DNA from: Bryobacteraceae bacterium
Lineage (GTDB): Bacteria; Acidobacteriota; Terriglobia; Bryobacterales; Bryobacteraceae
DNA: 36,106 nucleotides
NCBI GenBank assembly: GCA_014860455.1
Contig: JACZJQ010000335.1
Location: 1 to 36,106, forward strand
Direction: 5' to 3'
A program made the translations under genes and the position numbers. Positions 26,501 to 34,050 of the stretch are shown here, one piece after another. Positions within the stretch are counted from its first letter, which is position 1; each line of letters begins with the position of its first letter. The notes beneath the pieces are model-generated. The model was given only the letters and a program-made list of their open reading frames with translations. It was not told the origin of the DNA and did no database searches.

Positions 26501-27179
26501 TGACCGTCGCCGGGCGCGAATACTGCGCACCGGAGCCGACGGTCTCGACACGGAACTCCTGCACCGTATCCAGGCCAGGCTGAACGCGCGCCATGCCGCC
26601 GCCGAAACGGTCGACCAGCGAAACGCCGTCCAGCGTCATCTCCGCCGAGCCGACTTTCATGCCGTTGATGCGCGGGTTGCCGCCGCCTTCAACGCCTGGC
26701 GTCAGGTCAAACAGGTTGGTGATCGAGCGTCCGTTCAGCGGCAACTGCTGAATGCGGACATTGTCCTTGACGCTGCCGACTTCGGAACTCTCTGTCGTGA
26801 TCACCGGTGCAGCGCCGGTGACCTCGACTACAGTATCCACGCTGCCGACCTCAAGCACCGGCTCCATGGCGATTGTTTGGCCGGCAGTGAGCTCGAGATC
26901 AGCCGACCATTTCTTAAAGCCCTGCAACTCGGCCGTGAGCTTGTACTTGCCCAGCGGGACGCTGGTGAACACATAGATGCCGAGTTCGTTGGTTGTTGAC
27001 TGGCGTGCGACGTTCGTACTGACCTGCGTCAGCACAACTTTCGCGTTTGGGACAGCGGCGCGCGCGGAATCAAACACGGTTCCGCGGACTACGCCGGTGC
27101 CGGATTGTGAGAATGCGGGAACTGTGAGACAAATCAGCAGTACCGCCAGAAGCATAGGACTCCAACTGTTTATACGCAT
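23565..27179 (-). CDS. Oar-type TonB-dependent receptor with carboxypeptidase-regulatory-like domain
   Basis: A 1204-residue outer-membrane protein. It has signal peptide MRINSWSPMLLAVLLICLTVP in part (the cleavage site is near AFS), an N-terminal Cna-B/carboxypeptidase-regulatory-like domain at ~25-110 (GVVRGTVFDSARAAVPNAKV, SVPLGKYKLTAELQGFKKW), a plug at ~120-240 (RIQQLPLNGRSITNLFDLTPGV, NQFHGSLFETFRNNGGG) and a long beta-barrel ending in TIQLSLRLSW with a C-terminal aromatic residue. This is the Oar-like class that is greatly expanded in Acidobacteriota, thought to import glycans or other large nutrients. It starts 6 nt after the ROK gene stop, so both are one operon, ended by the terminator at 23520-23556. 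Confidence 0.93.
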   Translation of the reverse strand: MRINSWSPMLLAVLLICLTVPAFSQSGTGVVRGTVFDSARAAVPNAKVVLTQVSTNVARQSTTNELGIYVFTSVPLGKYKLTAELQGFKKWSADLELTAGQTIAMEPVLEVGSVDTVVEVTGAAPVITTESSEVGSVKDNVRIQQLPLNGRSITNLFDLTPGVEGGGNPRINGMKVGSAEMTLDGVSLVDRFGGGMARVQPGLDTVQEFRVETVGSGAQYSRPATVTIVTKGGTNQFHGSLFETFRNNGGGLVARRRQDGNTSSFLARNEFGASAGGPFFIPKLYDGRNKTFWFAAYEGLRQREKRYYQDTVPTEAMWGGDFSNATDSSSNFYPIYDPLTTNASGLRTPFTGNKIPTARLNPFFATMKSVTHAPTNTINPYLGINMQEYYAVKTDTNNITLRGDHNFNEKNILTGRFTRSRRYYTQTGGVYGGPRSDVTDGYGTSRNDGRVYNASVRYTRTFTPSFISEMLMAVHRAPKSSGTLADLTPWANQLGLPNPFGEFGWPTMYSHSDNDWSTYFSWDADNRKDEMLTSYIFQPNFTWVTGAHTVMFGGQYRQELNNIRELQQAMGEHDFGPEWTSQYDPNSDSAVPYTGDGTATMALGLASYYSAQYNRGYFYFRQKEIGAYVQDTWKVTPRLTLMLGLRYDKWTPYKEKFDRLVNVNLDTIGSKFEVVTPGSTAMESIGGLPPSLLASWAQRGLTWTTASQAGLPNNLIPADNNNFGPRLGFAFKLNSKMVLRGSYGEYFWTMPLSQILQASRTNPPFNLRYENLAASLDGTGSYGVRTAPNSNLFIGKATINTAGIVGLPPSARGFVPWDYREWRDGRAQSWHFTLERELMNMTSLRLSYIGNHSTGMEQKFSVGSREAEYNYVARTKLAPPSNRDELRPNKDWNFGNAANKTGYSNSTSFQVELERRYSSGLAAQWFYVYNKTLTTSDAGGFTSGGGSINSTNGVFQVPENVQLLGGGDLSYDDRLRLGYQRSTNIPAHTMRWNGIYDLPFGKGRKFASDSNRGVDALIGGWQVAALGGWRSGHWMGVAASEYLFGNPSLSEDQRLMLTYSGRTQRLWFAGDFTPTLATNVDQTALQALVPLDRAKRVMHPVGSNFSNQIPQLLSNGTVRNTGITETVSWNSRAFMKGPGAWSADISAFKNFSITEGIKLRFTADFFNAFNHPNDASPNANTGLQDLTTQTNDPRTIQLSLRLSW

Positions 27180-27185
27180 CGCAAG

Positions 27186-28427
27186 CTACCTCATAGCTAG
27201 ATGTTGAACTTGTTCGCGGCCCAGGTCGCAGAGCAGGTCATGGGCGACGCCCTTCGCGGACCCCATCGCCCCCATCAACGCGGCGTCGGCGCCGAGCGCG
27301 GAAAGCTCGATGCGCATCGGCCACGGGATGACCCTCCCAACCAATTCACGGATACGGTCGGCGACAAGGCCGAATAAGTCGCCCGAAAGCACGATCAGCT
27401 CCGGGTCGATGGCCGCCGCCATGTCGGCGACGGCGACACTGATTTGCAAGGCGACTTCGTCTAGCACTTGGGACGCCGCCTCGTCGTTGCGCCTAACCAG
27501 CTCCGCCAGTTCCGCCGCTAGTCCCGCGGTCGAAAGTTCAGGAGCCTGCTGCGCCAGCCCGGCGCGCGCGGATATCACCCTCTCACGGACGCGGTCGCTG
27601 CCAACCGCCAATTCCAGCAGCCCGCGGTCAGCCGCATCCTCCGCCGCCAAGGCCCGGTCCACAATCATGTGGCCGATCTCTCCGGCCGCCCAATGCGTAC
27701 CCTGATACAACCTTCCCCCCAGAACCAGCCCCGCGCCGATGCCCGTGCCCAACCGCACCAGCACGAAATTTTCTACCCCCGCAGCCAAACCCGAATGCAT
27801 CTCCCCCAGTGCCGCGAAATTCACATCGTTGTCCACGATCACGGGGATACCGAAATGGTCCTCTACCCGCTGGCGCAGTTCCACGTTGCGCCAGTGGAAC
27901 ACGTTGCCCGCTTCCAGTACCGTGCCCGTCTTGGCGTCCACCCGGCCCGGCGCCGCCACCGCAACCGACAACATCTTGTGCCCCATGCCCGACCGGCATT
28001 GGACCTCATCCACCGCTGAACACAGAACGTCCAGCACGTGCGCGGCCCCCAGTTCCGGCGTGATCGGGGACGTCTCGGAATCAAACAGCCGCCCATCCAG
28101 ATCCGCGTGCCAAACCCGTACCGTAGCCGACCCGATCTCGGCCGCCACCACAGATCCCCACTGCGCATGGAAGCGCAACATCATCGGAGGCTTGCCGCCT
28201 CGCGCATCCGGCGCAGCTTCCCCGTCTTCCACCACGATGCCCCGCTCCATCAGGTCCGCCACCTGGCTCGATACCGTCGGTTTGGTCAACCCGCTCAGCC
28301 GCGCCAGTTCGGCCCTCGATACCAGGCCCCGCTCTCGGATGATGCTCAACAAAAGCGCGGCGTTCATCTTCCTCATGCCGGAAGCCCGCATGCGGGCTGG
28401 AGCGTGAGGATGAAGCGTTTTTTTCAT
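27186..28427 (-). CDS. ROK-family transcriptional repressor (NagC/XylR-like)
   Basis: A 413-residue protein with an N-terminal winged helix-turn-helix (~20-75, NAALLLSIIRERGLVSRAEL, SGLTKPTVSSQVADLMERGIV) and a ROK sugar-kinase-like domain (PVIVDNDVNFAALGE, VLVRLGTGIGAGLVLGG, AAGEIGHMIVD). The usual ROK zinc motif (CxCGxxGCLE) is missing; RALAAEDAADRGLLELA stands in its place. ROK repressors release DNA on binding a sugar. The site at 28438-28460, 10 bp upstream of the start, is a likely autoregulatory operator. The gene is followed 6 nt later by the TonB receptor. GH20, Gfo/Idh and DUF5060 neighbours suggest an amino-sugar or related inducer, by inference. Confidence 0.92.
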   Translation of the reverse strand: MKKTLHPHAPARMRASGMRKMNAALLLSIIRERGLVSRAELARLSGLTKPTVSSQVADLMERGIVVEDGEAAPDARGGKPPMMLRFHAQWGSVVAAEIGSATVRVWHADLDGRLFDSETSPITPELGAAHVLDVLCSAVDEVQCRSGMGHKMLSVAVAAPGRVDAKTGTVLEAGNVFHWRNVELRQRVEDHFGIPVIVDNDVNFAALGEMHSGLAAGVENFVLVRLGTGIGAGLVLGGRLYQGTHWAAGEIGHMIVDRALAAEDAADRGLLELAVGSDRVRERVISARAGLAQQAPELSTAGLAAELAELVRRNDEAASQVLDEVALQISVAVADMAAAIDPELIVLSGDLFGLVADRIRELVGRVIPWPMRIELSALGADAALMGAMGSAKGVAHDLLCDLGREQVQHLAMR

Positions 28428-28437
28428 GACTCTTTAG

Positions 28438-28460
28438 GTTAGTACGTAAACTTTCCTAAC
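28438..28460. promoter_or_regulatory. putative ROK operator 1
   Basis: A 23-bp imperfect inverted repeat, GTTAGT, five variable bases, then AACTTTCCTAAC. Its ends GTTAG/CTAAC are complementary. It matches the site at 33984-34006 in 18 of 23 positions. A TTGACT box at 28495-28490 lies upstream on the minus strand. Confidence 0.7.
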
Positions 28461-28537
28461 AATGCGAGTGCATCACAGTTGCATGACGAAGTCAAGCAAA
28501 ATTAATCCACCCCCGGCCCGCTCCGCGACCCCTCGAT

Positions 28538-28556
28538 GGCGTTGCACAACAACGCC
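28538..28556 (-). terminator. hairpin after the Gfo/Idh gene
   Basis: GGCGTTG and CAACGCC form a perfect 7-bp stem with a 5-nt loop, 18 nt after the stop of the oxidoreductase gene. No T-tract follows, so it may be a weak terminator between the two operons. Confidence 0.42.
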
Positions 28557-28574
28557 GCCAAGCCAATCCGCCGT

Positions 28575-29870
28575 TTACACCCGCGGCAGCGGGTACTCGG
28601 CCCGGTACGTCTTTGTTAACAATGCGTTAGCCGCCTTGTCCGAGCCGAACGTCCCGCTCTTCGCATCGAACCGGACATCCCGTTTCAACCGGCACGAAAT
28701 GTTGCCCAGATGGCAAAGCGTAGTCGAAAGACGGCCTATTTCAACGTCGCTGTTCGGAACCCCCCGCGACTTCACGCAATCCAGGAAATTCTTCTCATGC
28801 AGCAGCGGCCCCGCCGACTTCGCCGACTCGCCCAACGCACCCTTCGCCCCATACACCTGCCACCCCTTATCGTCCACCACCAGCGTCCCGTCGGTCCCGT
28901 AATACGCCGTCCCCGCAATCGCCCCTTCCTGCGGACGGTGCGCCCCAAAACTCCTCAACTCCCAAACCAACTGAAACTCCCCATAGTCGTAGGTCACCGT
29001 CTGCGTATCCGGCACCTCCTTGCAGTCCTTCAGCCAGTAAATGCCCGAACTGTCCGACACCCGCGACGGCAGACAGTTCTCCACACCCCGCATCATCTGG
29101 ATCGCCCAGATCGCCGTGTCCAGCATGTGCACGCCCTGGTTGCCCAGTTCCGTGTTGCCGTAGTCCCAGAAGAACCGCCAGTTGTAGTGAAACCGCATTG
29201 GGTTGAACGCCCGCTTCGGCGCCGGACCCAGCCACATGTCGTAATCCGCCGTCGCCGGCGGGACGCCATCAGGCGGGTTCCCTATCGAAGGACGAAGTTG
29301 GCTGATCCAGGCCTTGATCAGGCACACCTTGCCCAATTTGCCCGACGCCGCATACGCCGCCGCCGACCTGTAATGCGCCCCGCTCCTGCGCTGCGTGCCC
29401 ACCTGCACAATCCGCTTATACTTGCGCGCCGCCTCGCGGATCATATGCCCCTCGGCGATGGTCTGCGACAGCGGCTTCTCGACGTAAACGTCCTTGCCCG
29501 CCTGGCACGCCAGCAGCGCCATATGCGTATGCCAGTGGTCCGGCGGCGCGATGATGACGGCGTCGATTGACTTGTCCTCCAGCACCTGCCTGTAGTCCCG
29601 CACCCGCCCCGGCTTCACCCCCTGCGCCTTCTCCATCTCCGGCGAGATCATGTCGATAATCGCTTCGTCGATGTCGCAGATCGTCTTGACGACGGCGCCC
29701 GCCTTGATCGCCCGCCCGGCCACCCAACGGCCCTGATTGCGCCCGCCGATCAACCCCAGCGTGATCCTCTCGTTCGCCCCCCGCGCTCGCGGATTCAGGT
29801 TCAGAAACGCTCCCGCCGCCACTGCGGCCTTCGAAAAATCACGCCGGCTCGATGTTTCCACGTCTGTCAC
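28575..29870 (-). CDS. Tat-exported Gfo/Idh/MocA oxidoreductase-like protein
   Basis: A 431-residue protein. The N-terminus SSRRDFSKAAVAAGAFLNL is a twin-arginine signal. The Rossmann domain follows (ITLGLIGGRNQGRW), then APPDHWHTHMALLACQAGKD, YVEKPLSQTIAEGHMI with the EKP catalytic Lys, and an alpha/beta C-terminal domain (NQGVHMLDTAIWAI). Members are NAD(P)-dependent sugar oxidoreductases; some relatives are GH109-type glycosidases that use NAD internally. Which applies here is not resolved. It follows the GH20 gene after 27 bp, so it belongs to the same operon. Confidence 0.88.
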   Translation of the reverse strand: MTDVETSSRRDFSKAAVAAGAFLNLNPRARGANERITLGLIGGRNQGRWVAGRAIKAGAVVKTICDIDEAIIDMISPEMEKAQGVKPGRVRDYRQVLEDKSIDAVIIAPPDHWHTHMALLACQAGKDVYVEKPLSQTIAEGHMIREAARKYKRIVQVGTQRRSGAHYRSAAAYAASGKLGKVCLIKAWISQLRPSIGNPPDGVPPATADYDMWLGPAPKRAFNPMRFHYNWRFFWDYGNTELGNQGVHMLDTAIWAIQMMRGVENCLPSRVSDSSGIYWLKDCKEVPDTQTVTYDYGEFQLVWELRSFGAHRPQEGAIAGTAYYGTDGTLVVDDKGWQVYGAKGALGESAKSAGPLLHEKNFLDCVKSRGVPNSDVEIGRLSTTLCHLGNISCRLKRDVRFDAKSGTFGSDKAANALLTKTYRAEYPLPRV

Positions 29871-29897
29871 TCCTGCCTCAATCTAACCGATCCCGTC

Positions 29898-32144
29898 CTA
29901 CTCTTCCAGCCTTGCTTCGGCCAAGCCCTTCACCGCCACCCCGTGGCGCTTCGCGTAGCCCGCCGTAATCTTCGCCAGCGACGCCCGCCACCCGGCCAAC
30001 CCGATGCTCTGCTCCGGCTGGAACATGTACCCCAAATCCGCCGTCCGGTCCGCGAAATGGTCCTTGGTGTCGTCCAGCACATGGACAAACTTCCGACCTT
30101 CCACTTCCCTGCCCTTCGGATACTGGCTCTTCTCCCACACCCCGGTCAGGTACCGCCGCACCGCCGCCGCCTCGGCCTCCATCCTCGCCACCCGGTTATG
30201 CGCCGCCACCAGGTGGCCCACCGCCTGTGCCGCTTCGTTCTTCGCAGCCGCCGATGCGGCCTCCGCCAGATCGCCCTCCACCTTGGCCAGCGTACTGATC
30301 AGATCCCAATGGTGGCCGGTGAACCGAGCCAGCGTCAGCATCACCTCCAGGTTGTACTGGTTCCTCGACGCCCGCCCCATGTTGGCCACCAGCGCATGAC
30401 GCAATTGATCGTTCAGCAGGCTCTGCGCCGGGGCCTCGGCCACCAGCCCTTTGTACTTCACCGCGAACGCCGGCTGAAACGCGAGCGTTACGGCATCCGG
30501 CAGCGGAGGCGGCGTCAACGTCAAATCCTGCCTCGCCGTGCCGATCCCCGGACCATCCGAATTCCCGTAGCCCGGCTTGCGCACCCGCGACACCACCCGG
30601 TCCCACGCCCGCTGCCACGACCGCGCCTGCCGCTGCATCGTCCTATACAACTCGACCATTCCCTCCACCCGCGGCCCGTAATACACATTCATGAACTCCG
30701 CCGCATGCTGCTCCTCGCCCGGCGTCCCCGGCTGCCAGCCCCACCGCGCCACCGCTGCCCAGCCCATCCAGAACGTCTCGTTGTGCAAACCCGAATCACC
30801 CCACGCCGCCGCGAAGCTGCCAATCGGGTTCAACTGCCACACCCGCGCATTCGCAATCGACTCCCTCAGCGACTTCATCCGCCCCGCCGTGAACACCGCC
30901 TCAAACTCGCCCATCTCCTGCCCCGGCGGCAGGCTCTCGATCGCCAGATGGTCCGGGAACAGAAACTCCGCCCCCTGCGTCGATGTGTAAATCAACTGCC
31001 TCATCCCCTTGCGCTTCTGGATCGGCACGAATGTCTCCTCGCCCACCACCCCGTCGATCACATCGTTCGGAATCCGCTCCATGTCTTTATCCAGCAGCGG
31101 ATACTCGATCCACGCCAGCATCCGCCGGTTCTGCTTCGCCAGATGGTCCCGCGCTCGGATTGCGAAATCTGCCCACGCCTTGCTCCGGTTCTCCGGCGTA
31201 TACGGCAGCGCGCAGCTCTTGCCGATCCCCGCGTAATACACCTCATCGGTGGACACGAAGAAGTAGTCCACCCCCTTGGTCGCCGCAATCACGTCGTCAT
31301 ACATCTGGAAGATCAGCTTGTAGGTCTCTTCCTTGCACAAATCCGACTGGTAGTTATTCCCGTCCGCCTTCAAATGCGCATACCGCGGATGCTTCAGCAC
31401 GTACGCCATATGCGCCGGCGACTGAATCACCGGCACCACCTGCATGTGCCGCTCCCGCCCATAATCGACAATCTCCTGTAACTCTGCCGGCGTAAACGCC
31501 CCTGGCGCACCGATGTCCGGCAGCGACGGATACGCAAACTTGTCCTCCAACTCAAAGCCGATCATGTTGGCCTTGAACCGCACCGCCCAGTCGATATACC
31601 GCTTCAGCGTCGGCATCCGGTCCTGATGGTGCTTGGTGTCCCAATGCAGGAACCGCAGCTTCAACCGCGGCCAGTCGTCGATCTCGCACACCGGCATCAC
31701 CAACTGCCCCCGCTCGTTCGCCTTGATCAACTGCACCAGCGTCTGCACGCCATACAGCAGTCCCACCTCACCATTTCCGATCACCTGCACCCGCCCGTCC
31801 TTCACCTCCATGTGATACGCCTGATCCGCCGTCTCGCCCGGCGCCGTGGCGACCGCCCCCTGCCTCACCCGCAGCGTGATCACCTTCTCGCCCGGCCCGT
31901 CGGCCCGGCCCAGCTTTAGCGCGTGGAACGACTCCAGGTCGGCGGCAAGAGACCTGGTGGCGATATGATCCGCCGCCCCGTCAATCCGCCAAGCCTCATC
32001 AACCCGCAACTCGCCCGCTTCGAGCCTCACCTTCTGCGGCGTCGGCACAACCGAGTATCCGCGCAGATACAGTTCTGTCGGCGCCGGCTGGGCAAAGATG
32101 AGTCCGGCGCAAACCAGGGCCATCGGAACAAGATGCAGTTTCAT
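29898..32144 (-). CDS. GH20-type beta-N-acetylhexosaminidase
   Basis: A 748-residue secreted protein with signal peptide MKLHLVPMALVCAGLIFA. An N-terminal GH20b-like domain (~30-150, GYSVVPTPQKVRLEAGEL, LLYGVQTLVQLI) precedes a GH20-type TIM barrel (WPRLKLRFLHWDTKHHQ, ANMIGFELEDKFAYP, VVPVIQSPAHMAYVLKHP). The Asp-Glu pair typical of GH20 is present in FFVSTDEVYYAG. The long C-terminal region (~500-748) is helical and is not part of the core. GH20 enzymes cleave terminal N-acetylhexosamines, using the substrate acetamido group. The start overlaps the upstream hydrolase stop by ATGA, indicating coupled translation. Confidence 0.87.
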   Translation of the reverse strand: MKLHLVPMALVCAGLIFAQPAPTELYLRGYSVVPTPQKVRLEAGELRVDEAWRIDGAADHIATRSLAADLESFHALKLGRADGPGEKVITLRVRQGAVATAPGETADQAYHMEVKDGRVQVIGNGEVGLLYGVQTLVQLIKANERGQLVMPVCEIDDWPRLKLRFLHWDTKHHQDRMPTLKRYIDWAVRFKANMIGFELEDKFAYPSLPDIGAPGAFTPAELQEIVDYGRERHMQVVPVIQSPAHMAYVLKHPRYAHLKADGNNYQSDLCKEETYKLIFQMYDDVIAATKGVDYFFVSTDEVYYAGIGKSCALPYTPENRSKAWADFAIRARDHLAKQNRRMLAWIEYPLLDKDMERIPNDVIDGVVGEETFVPIQKRKGMRQLIYTSTQGAEFLFPDHLAIESLPPGQEMGEFEAVFTAGRMKSLRESIANARVWQLNPIGSFAAAWGDSGLHNETFWMGWAAVARWGWQPGTPGEEQHAAEFMNVYYGPRVEGMVELYRTMQRQARSWQRAWDRVVSRVRKPGYGNSDGPGIGTARQDLTLTPPPLPDAVTLAFQPAFAVKYKGLVAEAPAQSLLNDQLRHALVANMGRASRNQYNLEVMLTLARFTGHHWDLISTLAKVEGDLAEAASAAAKNEAAQAVGHLVAAHNRVARMEAEAAAVRRYLTGVWEKSQYPKGREVEGRKFVHVLDDTKDHFADRTADLGYMFQPEQSIGLAGWRASLAKITAGYAKRHGVAVKGLAEARLEE

Positions 32145-33937
32145 TTCTCGTCCTTCACATTGGTATTGCTGCGCACTACGCGGGCCGCGATGTCACCCCA
32201 AAACCCCGGCGGCTTCATCTCCAGCCCGTAGCCAAAATGGTCCGACCGCTTTACGCGAGCCTGATCCCTCCTGACCACCTCCCCGCGCATCGTGTCCCAC
32301 CATTCAATCTCATACGCCCCATCGGCCAGCCCTGTCACGTTCACGCTCGCCGCGTCCTGTCTCGGCCCCTTCACCGCCTTGCCGCCGTCAATCCTGAACG
32401 CCAGAGGATCTTTGATCCAAACCAGCATCCGATCCGCCGCCGCCAACCCGTACACATCCAGCGTCACCGGCCGATTCGGCCTCGACGTCCCCACCCGCGC
32501 CCACTTTCGCGCCGCCAAGTCCTCGCCCTTCAGAAACTCCGCCAGCGGCTTGTAGTGGTGATACAGGTTCAACGGCTCGACATAGTTATGCCACCACCAG
32601 TAAAGCCCCGTCCCGGCAGCGCCGCTCAACGCGCTGGCCCAAATTGTGTCGTGGAAATGCCGCCCCTCCGGATCCAGCTTCACCGCCGCGCCCGGATCCT
32701 CCACCCCCTGCTCGCCAAAGAAAAACGGCTTGCCGTACGGCCTCATCAGGTGATCGGTATCCTGCAACGTATAAGTGGCCGCGTCATACTCCGCGCCCCA
32801 ATACGAATGCGCCTGCACAATCCCGATCTCCGGCAGCGCAAACATCCGCGCGTCCCGCCAACTCGTCGTGATCAAATGCCGCCACGGATCGATCGACTTC
32901 AGGTACCCGGCCATCTCCCTATGCCACGCCTCGTTCGCCCCGGGGTCGAAGTTCTCGTTGTTGTCCACCTCGTTCCACAACTCCCATGCCGCCAGGTGCA
33001 TCGACCACCCCCACCGCGCCACGCTGTACCGCAGCCGCCGCTTCACCAACTCCCGCGCCTTCGGGTTCGTGAAATAATCCTCCGGCTTCACGCACGGACC
33101 CCCATTGGCCGCGTTGTACGGATTCCTCGGCCACCTGTGCTTCTGCCGCGACTGCCACCACACCGTCATCTCAAACGCCAACTGGTAATACACATCCAGC
33201 CGCTCACACTCCGCCGCCACATGATCCAGCCGCCAAGCCGACTCCAGGTCATACCGCCCCAGCCCCGTCGCTTGCGTCTCCAGCGCAAATCCCGTAAAGT
33301 GCCCGTCGCCCGCCCCGGCCACGATCGACGTATCCTGCGGCACGTAATACTCCTGCCACAGCCTCACATAGTTCCCCCCGTTCGCAGCCAACTTCCCCAG
33401 CGTCCGGTCGAAGTAGTACGTCCCTTCCCGCTTCTCATACATGCACAGGTTCTCGCCGATCGCGAAAAACCCACGCCCGCTCTCATGCTCCAGATACCAC
33501 TGGTTCCTTGGACTCGCCTTCAGAAACCCCGCCCGCCTCCCCTGCCCGATCTCCACCACCACCGGCGCCGTCTCGCCCTGCCTGCCGTCCACCTTCCACT
33601 TCAACGTCACCCTGTGCCGCCCCGCCTCAGCCGACGAAAACCTCACCCGCCATCCCGCCCGACCCACCGCCGTCAGTTTCTCTACCCTCTCCACACCCAC
33701 CGCTTCCGGATTCTCAACCGCCCTCGTATACCCCTGATACCAGAACCCCGGCACCGTCATCCGCCGCCCCGACGGCATCACAATCTCCCCTTGCACCGCC
33801 GCCACATTCGGATCAAACGGGTTCGACGGCCGCTCCGGCCACGCCATCTCCAGCTCAAACCGCTCATACTGCTTCACTTCCGGCGTCAGTACCACCGCTT
33901 CCGGAACCACCGCCATCACCAGTGCCAGCGCCAGCAT
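32141..33937 (-). CDS. DUF5060/cellulase-like glycoside hydrolase
   Basis: A 598-residue secreted protein with a short signal peptide (MLALALVMAVVPEAVV). The N-terminal beta domain (~20-125, QYERFELEMAW; WRVRFSSAEAGRHRVTL) resembles DUF5060. A GH5/apiosidase-like TIM barrel follows, with GFFAIGENLCMYE, GGNYVRLWQEYY, the acid/base Glu in WELWNEVDN and the nucleophile-like Glu in FFFGEQGVEDPG. A C-terminal beta domain (~500-590) ends the chain. The substrate is not clear; plant or microbial polysaccharide is likely. It heads the minus-strand operon, 46 bp from the operator at 33984, and GGAGG lies before its ATG. Confidence 0.85.
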   Translation of the reverse strand: MLALALVMAVVPEAVVLTPEVKQYERFELEMAWPERPSNPFDPNVAAVQGEIVMPSGRRMTVPGFWYQGYTRAVENPEAVGVERVEKLTAVGRAGWRVRFSSAEAGRHRVTLKWKVDGRQGETAPVVVEIGQGRRAGFLKASPRNQWYLEHESGRGFFAIGENLCMYEKREGTYYFDRTLGKLAANGGNYVRLWQEYYVPQDTSIVAGAGDGHFTGFALETQATGLGRYDLESAWRLDHVAAECERLDVYYQLAFEMTVWWQSRQKHRWPRNPYNAANGGPCVKPEDYFTNPKARELVKRRLRYSVARWGWSMHLAAWELWNEVDNNENFDPGANEAWHREMAGYLKSIDPWRHLITTSWRDARMFALPEIGIVQAHSYWGAEYDAATYTLQDTDHLMRPYGKPFFFGEQGVEDPGAAVKLDPEGRHFHDTIWASALSGAAGTGLYWWWHNYVEPLNLYHHYKPLAEFLKGEDLAARKWARVGTSRPNRPVTLDVYGLAAADRMLVWIKDPLAFRIDGGKAVKGPRQDAASVNVTGLADGAYEIEWWDTMRGEVVRRDQARVKRSDHFGYGLEMKPPGFWGDIAARVVRSNTNVKDEK

Positions 33938-33973
33938 TTCTCTATCTTCCTCCCTTGCGGCCCGCCCACTCTG

Positions 33974-33979
33974 GGTATA
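33974..33979 (-). promoter_or_regulatory. extended -10 of the hydrolase operon
   Basis: TATACC preceded by TGC on the minus strand gives an extended -10 (TGnTATA), 36 nt before the start codon. The ROK-type operator lies immediately upstream over the -35 region. Confidence 0.5.
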
Positions 33980-33983
33980 GCAT

Positions 33984-34006
33984 GTTAGTTAACCAACTTT
34001 CCTAAC
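33984..34006. promoter_or_regulatory. putative ROK operator 2
   Basis: The same 23-bp layout as site 1: GTTAGT, five different bases, AACTTTCCTAAC, with GTTAG/CTAAC ends. It lies between the divergent hydrolase operon and the esterase and overlaps the -35 area of the hydrolase promoter, so binding would block that promoter and perhaps both. Confidence 0.72.
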
Positions 34007-34050
34007 CCGGCATTACACCATACAGCCCCGGTGGATGCAATGGTCGGGAA

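Noticed and set aside
25434-26999. Large plus-strand frame inside the TonB-receptor gene
   Set aside because: It is a shadow of the receptor. Its product has no recognisable motif, and the receptor has clear plug and barrel signatures and a terminator.
29943-33988. Long plus-strand open frames (over 500 codons) opposite GH20 and the DUF5060 hydrolase
   Set aside because: They are Arg/Pro/His-rich products of GC-rich wobble positions on the opposite strand, without domain motifs or sensible starts. The minus-strand frames have signal peptides, active-site motifs and ATGA coupling.
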